Of a stretch of DNA of 12,429 nucleotides, positions 1 through 6,450 are shown in pieces. The DNA comes from Candidatus Dadabacteria bacterium (lineage in GTDB: Bacteria > Desulfobacterota_D > UBA1144 > Nemesobacterales > UBA2774), in the NCBI GenBank assembly GCA_020027805.1, contig JAHKKQ010000119.1, positions 1 to 12,429 on the forward strand, given 5' to 3'. Below the pieces are notes generated by a model. It ran no database searches, was not told the DNA's origin, and saw only the letters and a program-made list of their open reading frames with translations. Both the position numbers and the translations under genes were made by a program. Position 1 is the stretch's first letter, and every line of letters starts with the position of its first letter.

Positions 1-598
1 AATGAGGCTGATTTTCCTTCCCCTCACCATCAAGAGCATGGTTTCCATGAAGCAGATGCAGCTCAAGATGGAAAAAATCAAGCCCAAGATGGACGCGCTC
101 AAAGAGAAATTCAAGGACGACAAAGCCAAGCAGAATTCGGAGCTCATGAAGCTTTATTCGAGTAACGGCATCAACCCGCTCAGCAGTCTCGGAGGCTGTC
201 TCCCGCTGCTCATACAGCTGCCCGTATTCGTTGCACTTTATGACGTGTTCCTGCATTCGATAGACCTCAGGCACAGCTCCTTTCTCTGGATCAATGACCT
301 TTCGGAGCCCGAGCATCTATTCGACATACCCGGCATAGGGATCCCCTTCAGGATTCTTCCCCTGATCATGGGCGTTTCGTGGTTCATATCCCAGAAGATG
401 ACGCCGATGACGCCCAGCGCCGGAAATGAAAGTATGCAGATGCAGATGAAAATGATGCAATTTATGCCTATAATTTTCACTGTGATGTTTTGGGGACTGC
501 CTTCGGGCTTGATATTATACTGGACGGTTAGCAATATACTTTCGATAGGACAGCAGATTTACGTTAACCGTCTCGTAAACACTCCTAAAGGAGGCTGA
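1..598 (+). CDS. yidC: Membrane protein insertase YidC, C-terminal part (5' end outside window)
   Basis: YidC/Oxa1/Alb3 insertase, which inserts and folds inner-membrane proteins with or without the Sec translocon. Only the last 198 codons are present. The frame is open to the left edge, and the methionine at base 2 is almost certainly internal because conserved core sequence (RLIFLPLTIKSM) starts immediately. Visible are the basic amphipathic cytoplasmic hairpin (roughly residues 20-45 of the fragment), a hydrophobic segment around NPLSSLGGCLPLLIQLPVF, a second near FRILPLIMGVSWFI, a methionine-rich stretch, and the terminal family signature GLPSGLILYWTVSNILSIGQQ. The C-terminus (NTPKGG) is short and lacks the long basic tail of some homologues. 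The TGA stop sits at the next gene's start region, indicating translational coupling with jag, a classical neighbour of yidC. Identity is clear; only the missing N-terminus is uncertain. Confidence 0.95.
   Translation, partial: MRLIFLPLTIKSMVSMKQMQLKMEKIKPKMDALKEKFKDDKAKQNSELMKLYSSNGINPLSSLGGCLPLLIQLPVFVALYDVFLHSIDLRHSSFLWINDLSEPEHLFDIPGIGIPFRILPLIMGVSWFISQKMTPMTPSAGNESMQMQMKMMQFMPIIFTVMFWGLPSGLILYWTVSNILSIGQQIYVNRLVNTPKGG
587..594 (+). promoter_or_regulatory. Ribosome binding site of jag
   Basis: AAAGGAGG lies inside the last codons of yidC. It is 3 bases from the ATG at 598 and 6 bases from the ATG at 601, so spacing favours 601 as the jag start. The position implies translational coupling of the two genes. 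Confidence 0.7.
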
Positions 599-600
599 TG

Positions 601-1248
601 ATGGCGATTGTAATAGAACGTGCAGCAAAGACGGTATCGGAGGCGGCCATAAGCGCTTGCGAGGAGCTCGGCATACCCAGGAGCGAAGTCGATATAGAGG
701 TGCTCCAGGAGGCTTCCAGGGGGGTTCTGGGGATTGGGAGCAGGAATGCCAAGATCAGGGTCACGGTAAAGAACGAGAACCTGAGCGAAAAGGGACTAAG
801 GTCGAAAAAAGCCCTGGAATCGATCCTCAACTATCTCATCCCGACTTTCTCCGTCGAGCTTAAGGAGGGCCCTGAAAAAATCAGGCTCGATATCAAGGAT
901 ACCAACGACAAGGGGCTCCTTATCGGGAAAAGGGGGGAGATGATTAAATCCCTCGAGTACGTCGTAGGCAAGATCGCCGGGCGGGATTGCGAGGACGGCC
1001 GGGATAAGAGGGTCGCTATAGACGTGGACGGGTATAAGAGGCGGAGAGAAGACAACATTTCCAAGCTCGTCAAGGAAACGGCACAGAGAGTAAGGAAAAT
1101 GAAGAAGCCCGTTTCACTCGAGCCGATGTCGGCATCCGAGAGGAGAATAGCTTACCTGACCCTCAAACGGGAAGGCGGGGTGAGCTATGAGACTAAAATC
1201 GAGCAGGAAGAGAAGAGGATAATAATAACCCCCCTGACCAAGGGTTGA
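601..1248 (+). CDS. jag: Jag/KhpB (SpoIIIJ-associated) RNA-binding protein
   Basis: Three-domain RNA-binding protein encoded next to YidC in many bacteria; KhpB/Jag binds RNA with KhpA and is linked to cell elongation and division in firmicutes. Residues 1-50 form the Jag_N domain (AIVIERAAKTVSEAA...GVLGIGSRNAKI). Residues about 75-150 are a KH domain with the GxxG loop GKRG. The C-terminal part, from about residue 155, is an R3H domain (SLEPMSASERRIAYLTL). The R3H signature Arg-x3-His reads R-RIA-Y here, so the family-defining His is Tyr. Length (215 aa) is normal. The ATG at 601 is chosen over 598 because of RBS spacing; 598 would overlap the yidC TGA and add one Met. Codon use matches yidC, and no terminator separates the two, so they are probably cotranscribed. 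Confidence 0.93.
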   Translation: MAIVIERAAKTVSEAAISACEELGIPRSEVDIEVLQEASRGVLGIGSRNAKIRVTVKNENLSEKGLRSKKALESILNYLIPTFSVELKEGPEKIRLDIKDTNDKGLLIGKRGEMIKSLEYVVGKIAGRDCEDGRDKRVAIDVDGYKRRREDNISKLVKETAQRVRKMKKPVSLEPMSASERRIAYLTLKREGGVSYETKIEQEEKRIIITPLTKG

Positions 1249-1327
1249 GCCGTACGCGGGTGAGTCAAACCGGGAGCAGTTGTACTATATTGCTTATGTT
1301 TCCGGCTTGTAATCCAAGCAGGATAGA

Positions 1328-1333
1328 CAGGAG
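1328..1333 (+). promoter_or_regulatory. Ribosome binding site of the zinc-ribbon gene
   Basis: CAGGAG six bases before the ATG at 1340 supports that start. Confidence 0.6.
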
Positions 1334-1339
1334 AATAAC

Positions 1340-1657
1340 ATGACGAAAGAGAAGCCTTCTAAGACGGAAGATGAGTATTTCGCCAAAGAGGAAGCGGAGA
1401 AGTCGAAGAGACTCAAAGAAAAGCTCAAGCATGAGACCGAGGAGGAGGAGAGGGAGAGGATTAAGACGACATGCTACATGAGATGCCCTAAGTGCGGCGG
1501 TAATCTCCATGAAGTGGCGTTCAGGGGGATAAGGATCGACAGGTGCAGCAACTGCGGAGGGGTATGGCTCGATAACGGAGAGCTCGAAAAGCTCGCCGGG
1601 GTGGAAGACAAGAGCGTTATATCCGATGTGCTCGGCTTTTTCAGCGGGAAGAAATAA
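1340..1657 (+). CDS. Small zinc-ribbon protein (zf-TFIIB domain)
   Basis: 105-residue soluble protein. Residues 1-44 are very charged (Lys/Glu-rich) and probably helical or coiled coil. Residues 48-86 form a zinc ribbon of the bacterial zf-TFIIB type: CPKCGGNL, then RCSNCGGVWLDNGELEKL, giving four metal-ligand candidates Cys49, Cys52, Cys69 and Cys72. The GGVWLD-GELEKL tail is the family hallmark. The C-terminus (SVISDVLGFFSGKK) is a short hydrophobic/basic tail. Biochemical function of the family is not established; the fold suggests nucleic-acid or protein binding. It lies 91 bases after jag on the same strand and may be a distal member of that transcript, although the gap could hold a promoter that I could not identify. 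The gene ends 7 bases before the convergent tadA. Confidence 0.85.
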   Translation: MTKEKPSKTEDEYFAKEEAEKSKRLKEKLKHETEEEERERIKTTCYMRCPKCGGNLHEVAFRGIRIDRCSNCGGVWLDNGELEKLAGVEDKSVISDVLGFFSGKK

Positions 1658-1664
1658 GTCAGCT

Positions 1665-2126
1665 TTAATTCCTGAGTGTCTTGAAGAAGTCCTTTAATAG
1701 GCTTGAGCATTCTTCCATACAAACACCTTCTGTAACTTCGACCGTATGGTTCAGCCTGGGGCCGTTCCCTATGTCGTAAACCGAAAAAACCGCCCCTGCT
1801 TTCGGGTCCCGCGCGCCGAACACGAGCCTGCCTATCCTGGCGAGTATGATGGCGCCCATGCACATGAGGCAGGGCTCGATCGTTACGTATATGGCCGCCC
1901 CTTCGAGCCTCCAGTTGCCGAACGCTTCGCCTGCTTTCCTGATAGCTATCACTTCGGCATGGGCCGTGGGGTCGTTTCCGGCTTCGCGGAGGTTGTAACC
2001 GCTCGATACGATATTGCCTCTGCCGTCGGTTATGACGGCGCCGATAGGGACTTCGCCCACACGCCCGGCTATTTGAGCTTGTTCGATAGCCAGGCGCATG
2101 AATTTTTCATCGTCGTTATTTGTCAT
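1665..2126 (-). CDS. tadA: tRNA-specific adenosine deaminase TadA
   Basis: Zinc-dependent deaminase that converts A34 to inosine in the anticodon of tRNA-Arg(ACG), allowing one tRNA to read several Arg codons. The 153-residue length is typical. The cytidine-deaminase fold signature is complete: HAEV at residues 56-59 (His56 zinc ligand, Glu58 proton shuttle) and PCLMC at 85-89 (Cys86 and Cys89 zinc ligands). Other family features are the N-terminal FMRLAIEQA helix, GEVPIGAVI, TIEPCLMCMGAI and VFGARDPKAGA. The ATG at 2126 has no good Shine-Dalgarno sequence; Met10 (2099) is an alternative but would cut into the first helix. It lies 37 bases downstream of the disrupted ligase gene on the same strand and is probably expressed with it or from its own undetected promoter. 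Guanine/nucleoside deaminase relatives are less likely given the motif set. Confidence 0.93.
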   Translation of the reverse strand: MTNNDDEKFMRLAIEQAQIAGRVGEVPIGAVITDGRGNIVSSGYNLREAGNDPTAHAEVIAIRKAGEAFGNWRLEGAAIYVTIEPCLMCMGAIILARIGRLVFGARDPKAGAVFSVYDIGNGPRLNHTVEVTEGVCMEECSSLLKDFFKTLRN

Positions 2127-2163
2127 TAAAAGGCGAAGCGGAATTTCTGAATCCCGTAACGCG

Positions 2164-3891
2164 CTACTTCCTTGCGCTGAATTTAAGTCCCGTCTTGCTT
2201 CTGTCCCAGGTCTTATCCGTTATCTCCTTAATCTCCGCGACTTTTATTTTCTGGGTGGCTGTCACGGGGAACCCGTCCTCATAGACCTCGATAAACCTCG
2301 GGACCATGGCGACCATGACCCTTTCGGCCATCCACTTCGAGAACTCTATCGGGTCGAACGCCGCCCCCTGCCTGATCGTGACATTGAGCTTTATCTCGTC
2401 GTCGGACACGTTCGGCAGTCTTATGCCTACGGCCACCGCCTCCTGTATGGCGGGGTACTGCATCGCGCAGTCCTGAACGGCTATCGGGTCTACGTTCTCC
2501 CCCGATACCCTTATCCTGCTGAACCTCCCCACGAAGTAGTACCTCCCGTCTATCCCCCTCGCAAAAAGGTCGTCCGAGTTGAAGAACCCGTCGTCGTCGA
2601 ACGCTTCCCTGGTCCTCCTCTCGTCCTTGAAGTATTCGTTAAGCGTCGTGTGCGGGACGAGCGGTTTGACGTACAGTAATCCTTTAGCTTCATCGGGCGG
2701 CGTCGGGTCTTCGTACGGGTCCCAGAACGGCCTCATTACCTTGCTCTGGTCCTGCGGGTCCCTGAGCTCTACGTAATATCCCTCCATGGAAAAACCTGAT
2801 GAGCCGGGGCGGTGGTCCTCAGGGTCCTTCCAGAGCACCATTCCCATTTCCGTAGAGCCGTATCCGTCGATTACCCTTACCCCGAACCTCTCCTGAAACT
2901 CCTGAAGGTTCCGGGGAGCCGGGGAGCCCAGCATGATCCTTACTTTATGCTTCTTGTCCCATTCGCCGGGTTCCGCCGCCCATAGATACTCCGCGACAGC
3001 CCCGAGCATGTTAACGCAGTTAGCGCCGCACCCTGCCGCCCATTTCCAGAAGCTCGACGCGGAGAAGCGGGGGAAGAACACGGCGGTAGCACCGGCGCCC
3101 ATGGCGCTGAATAAACACATGACCTGCGCGTTCGCGTGGCCGAGCGAAAGCACGCTCATGAGTACGTCGTCGCTCCTTACGCCCTGCTGCTGGAGATATG
3201 CGCGGACTGTCAATACGACTCCCCCGTGGTCCCTCGCGACGCCTTTCGGCATCCCCGTCGTGCCCGAGGTGAACATGCACCTTTCCATATCGTGAGTCGT
3301 TACCTTCACACCGGGATTCTTAACTGGGAACTTATCGAAGGTCGAGAACGGGAGTGTCTTTATGCCTCCGATCTCGGCCGGGACCTTTGCCGGGTCGCCG
3401 GTCATGAATATGACCCGAAGGTTCTTTATATCCTTGGCGATTTCTTCGATGAACGGGAGGCTTCCGGGGTCGAGGATGAGCACTGCCATCTCGGAATAAT
3501 TAATTACGTAGGCGAGCCTCTCCCCCTTTTCGTCCTTATTTATCGGGACCTGCACGGCTCCCGTCTTATGAACGGCGACTATAGATGCGACGTACTCGGA
3601 GCAGTTAATCATATACATTCCGACCTTATCGCCCTTCTTGACGCCGAATTCGTCTTTGAGGCCGTTTGCGACCCGGTTAGCCCATTCATTCGTTTGCTTG
3701 TACGAATAACTCTCTTATATCTCCCCCTCGCCTTTCCCAACCCGGAATATAGTTTTTTCTTGTAATTGTTCAGCCCCCTTCTCCAGAAATTTAGTGATAG
3801 GGTTCCATTCCGCGGTATTGTCGAATGTACCGAACGGCAGCTTCCCGCTGCCCAGATATTTTGCGTCACGGGGTTTAAATAATAAAAGCAT
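2164..3891 (-). pseudogene. Acyl-CoA synthetase-like ANL ligase, second copy, interrupted by an in-frame TAA
   Basis: Tandem paralogue of the ligase half of the upstream fusion gene. Read from the ATG at 3891 the frame is collinear with the other copy over its whole length (575 versus 574 codons), but codon 59 is TAA (bases 3717-3715), where the other copy has Thr59. No further stop follows for about 516 codons. Before the stop the peptide starts MLLLFKPRDAKYLGSGKLPF; after it the frame resumes ESYSYKQTNEWANRVANG. ANL motifs are intact: TSGTTGMPKG (A3, phosphate binding), DGYGSTEMG (A5), GRFSRIRVSGENV (A8) and the C-terminal ATQKIK lysine (A10). A strong RBS precedes codon 1 and a promoter-like sequence lies upstream, so it was built as an independent gene. 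Restart at ATG 3618 (Met92) is possible, preceded by AAGG, but would lose the first 91 residues. Either a recent pseudogene, a read-through case, or a base-call error. Confidence 0.8.
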
Positions 3892-3896
3892 AACGA

Positions 3897-3904
3897 CCCT
3901 CCTT
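3897..3904 (-). promoter_or_regulatory. Ribosome binding site of the second ligase copy
   Basis: On the minus strand AAGGAGGG lies just upstream of the ATG at 3891, with about five bases between. This fixes codon 1 of the disrupted gene upstream of the ochre codon, rather than at the downstream ATG 3618. Confidence 0.65.
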
Positions 3905-3951
3905 GTGGTGGCTTAATTGATTTCCAAGAGTTTTAGAAATTTAACCTTATT

Positions 3952-3980
3952 ACAATAAGAAAACAGCAGAAGTTTGTCAA
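3952..3980 (-). promoter_or_regulatory. Sigma-70-type promoter candidate for the second ligase copy
   Basis: Minus strand: TTGACA (3980-3975, perfect -35), 17-base spacer, TATTGT (3957-3952, 4 of 6 matches to the -10). Predicted transcription start near 3945 gives a leader of roughly 54 bases to the ATG at 3891. The rest of the 249-base gap between the two ligase genes (3892-4140) shows no ORF and no convincing terminator. Confidence 0.5.
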
Positions 3981-4140
3981 CCTGAAAATGAGCTTGAACC
4001 CTGCGGCAGGCGCTATTTAACAATTCAACTAAATGATTATGATTCCCGGACAAATGCCGAACGCCCGTACTCCGATGGTTTTGACGGCCCGCCCGTTCCT
4101 GATCTTCACAATTTGGGTTAATAAAAGAGAGGGCTCACAT

Positions 4141-6408
4141 TTAACGCACCCGGAACTTTAGACCCGTCTTGTTCCTGTCCCAGGTCTTTCCGGTTATCTC
4201 CTTTATTTCCGCTATCCTGATCTTCTGCGTGGCGGTTACGGGGAACCCCCCATCGTAGACCTCGATGAACCTCGGGACCATGAAGACGGGCGACTTTTCG
4301 GCCATCCACTTCGAGAATTCCACGGGGTCGAACACCTCTCCTTTTCTTAACGTTATATTCAGCTTTATTTCGTCGTCCGAAACCTCGGGGAGCCTGACCC
4401 CTACGACGACCGCTTCCCGGACCGACGGGTACTGGGCGGCTATGTCCTGAACGGCAATGGGGTCCACGTTCTCGCCGGACACCCTGATCCTGCTGAACCT
4501 CCCCTGAAAATAGTATCTTCCGTCAATTCCCATTGCGAAGAGGTCGTCCGAATTAAAAAAACCGTCGTCGTCAAACGCTTCCCTCGTCCGTCTCTCGTCC
4601 TTGAAGTACTCGTTAAGTGTGGTGTGCGGTATGAGCGGCTTTATAAAAAGTAAACCTTTGGCTTCGTCTGGCGGCTTCGGGCTCTCGGACGGGTCCCAGA
4701 ACGGGCGCATGACCTTTGACGTATCCCGGGGGTCCCTGATCTCCACGTAATAGCCCTCCATAGGCCGGCCGGCTGAACCGGGGCGCAGGTCTTCGGGATC
4801 GTTCCAGAGCACCATCCCCATCTCGGTCGAGCCGTACCCGTCTATCGTGCGCGTGTTGAAGCGCTCCTGGAATTCTTTCAAGTTCCGTGGCGCGGGCCCC
4901 GAGAGCACTAGCCTTACCCCGTGCTTCTTGTCCCATTCGTCAGGCTCGGCTGCCCACAGGTACTCGGCGACGGCGCCCAGCATGTTCACACATGTCGCCC
5001 CGCATTCGCCCGCCCACTTCCAGAAGCTCGACGCTGAAAACCGCGGGTAGAATACCGCGGTCGCTCCCGCGCCTACTGAAGCGAAAAGGCACATTACCTG
5101 CGAGTTCGCGTGCCCGAGCGTGAGTACGCTCATGAGTACGTCCTCGCTCCTCACCCCCTGCTGCTGAATGTACCCCCGCACGGTCAGTATTACGCCGCCG
5201 TGGTTCCTCGACACCCCTTTCGGCATGCCTGTCGTGCCCGAGGTGAACATGCACCGCTCTACGTCCGAGGACTTAACGTCTATTCCTGGATTCTCAGGGG
5301 AAAACTCGTCGAAGCTTTTGAACGGAAGGGTTTTTATACCTCCGATTTTACCGGGGATATCATTGCCGGGGCCGGTGACGAAGATGTGTTTTAGAAGTTT
5401 TAATTCACCCGCGACCTGCTCGACCATCGGTATGCTCTCCTTGTCAATAACGATCGACTTCATCTCGGAATAATTGATTATGTATGCGAGCCTCTCTCCT
5501 TTCTCGTCCTTGTTTATGGGGACCTGCACCGCGCCCGTCTTGTGGATGGCGAGAATAGAGATTACGTATTCGGAGGAATTCAGCATATAGATGCCGACCC
5601 TGTCCCCCTTCCGTATCTTATATTTGTTTATGAAGCCGTCCGCTACGCGGTTCGCCCATCTATTGGTTTCATCGTAATTGTAGCTTTCAGTCAGGTTTCC
5701 TTCCCTGTCCGCGACCCTGAACATCGTTTTACCGGGAAACGAGACTGCGCCTTTTTCGAGGTATTTCGTTATCGGCTGCCATTTCGATGTGTCGTCGAAG
5801 CTCCCGAACGGAAGGCTCCCTTTTCCGATGTATTGCTTATCGCGGGGCTTGAAAAGAAGGATCATATCTCGTCTCCTGGTCTCTTTCGTAAGTATGGACT
5901 CGGGGTGGAACTGGACCCCCTCCATCCGGTGCTCCTTATGCCTTATCCCCATTATCTCCCCCTCGTCCGTCCACGCGGATACCTCGAAGCAGCCGGGGAG
6001 CGTCTCTCTGTCGACCAGCAACGAATGGTACCTCGTGGCTTCGAACGGGTCCGGGATACCTTCGTATATCCCCTTTCCGTCATGGTGTATCTGCGAGGTT
6101 TTCCCGTGAAGGAGCCTTCCGGCCCTCACTATGTCGGCGCCGTAGGCATAGGCCATAGACTGGTGGCCGAGGCAGACCCCGAGTATCGGCGTGCGCCCGG
6201 CGAATTCCCTGATAACATCGACCGAGATGCCCGCTTCTTTCGGGGTGCAGGGGCCCGGGGATACTACGATGATATCCGGGTTCAGCTTTCCCACGTCCTC
6301 GAGTGTGATTTTGTCGTTCCGGTGGACAACTACCTCTTCGCCGAGCTCGGAGAGGTAATGGACGAGGTTATAAGTAAATGAGTCGTAATTATCTATCATT
6401 AATATCAT
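4141..6408 (-). CDS. trpG: Fusion: anthranilate synthase glutamine amidotransferase (TrpG) + acyl-CoA synthetase-like ANL ligase
   Basis: One open frame of 755 residues. Residues 1-181 are a class I glutamine amidotransferase (TrpG/PabA type): IDNYDSFTYNL, SPGPCTPKEAG (51-60), nucleophile in GVCLGHQ (Cys79), and HPES with His168 and Glu170 completing the triad. It should supply ammonia to TrpE, encoded 42 bases upstream. The usual last 8-10 residues of TrpG are missing; the frame passes through KETRRRD into residues 182-755, a full-length adenylate-forming ligase (574 aa): TSGTTGMPKG at 389-398, DGYGSTEMG at 523-531, GFFNSDDL near 616, GRFSRIRVSGENV near 636, and catalytic Lys729 in TATQK. 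The overall look is CaiC/medium-chain acyl-CoA ligase-like; the acid substrate is unknown. An internal AGGAG plus ATG at 5865 could let the ligase be made separately. Either a genuine fusion or the product of a small indel; each domain is clear on its own. The symbol applies to the first domain. Confidence 0.85.
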   Translation of the reverse strand: MILMIDNYDSFTYNLVHYLSELGEEVVVHRNDKITLEDVGKLNPDIIVVSPGPCTPKEAGISVDVIREFAGRTPILGVCLGHQSMAYAYGADIVRAGRLLHGKTSQIHHDGKGIYEGIPDPFEATRYHSLLVDRETLPGCFEVSAWTDEGEIMGIRHKEHRMEGVQFHPESILTKETRRRDMILLFKPRDKQYIGKGSLPFGSFDDTSKWQPITKYLEKGAVSFPGKTMFRVADREGNLTESYNYDETNRWANRVADGFINKYKIRKGDRVGIYMLNSSEYVISILAIHKTGAVQVPINKDEKGERLAYIINYSEMKSIVIDKESIPMVEQVAGELKLLKHIFVTGPGNDIPGKIGGIKTLPFKSFDEFSPENPGIDVKSSDVERCMFTSGTTGMPKGVSRNHGGVILTVRGYIQQQGVRSEDVLMSVLTLGHANSQVMCLFASVGAGATAVFYPRFSASSFWKWAGECGATCVNMLGAVAEYLWAAEPDEWDKKHGVRLVLSGPAPRNLKEFQERFNTRTIDGYGSTEMGMVLWNDPEDLRPGSAGRPMEGYYVEIRDPRDTSKVMRPFWDPSESPKPPDEAKGLLFIKPLIPHTTLNEYFKDERRTREAFDDDGFFNSDDLFAMGIDGRYYFQGRFSRIRVSGENVDPIAVQDIAAQYPSVREAVVVGVRLPEVSDDEIKLNITLRKGEVFDPVEFSKWMAEKSPVFMVPRFIEVYDGGFPVTATQKIRIAEIKEITGKTWDRNKTGLKFRVR
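5863..5877 (-). promoter_or_regulatory. Internal ribosome binding site and start codon for the ligase half
   Basis: Minus strand AGGAG (5877-5873), seven bases, ATG (5865-5863). The ATG aligns exactly with codon 1 of the free-standing paralogue (MILLFKPRDKQYIG versus MLLLFKPRDAKYLG), so the ligase may be initiated independently of the TrpG part. Confidence 0.5.
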
Positions 6409-6450
6409 GTATGGACCTGGTTTTATACCGCAATAATCCGGTCTCCGGAA

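Noticed and set aside
3609..3869. 86-codon minus-strand frame at the start of the second ligase copy
   Set aside because: It is out of frame with the ligase; the correct frame from 3891 matches the paralogue on both sides of one TAA, so the defect is a nonsense codon, not a frameshift.
3990..4015. Terminator hairpin CCTGCCGCAGG between the ligase copies
   Set aside because: The stem is only 4-5 bp with a tiny loop and no T-run follows on either strand.
5542..6381. 279-codon plus-strand frame opposite the TrpG domain
   Set aside because: Antisense shadow of a GC-rich gene; the product shows no family features while the minus strand has full TrpG motifs.
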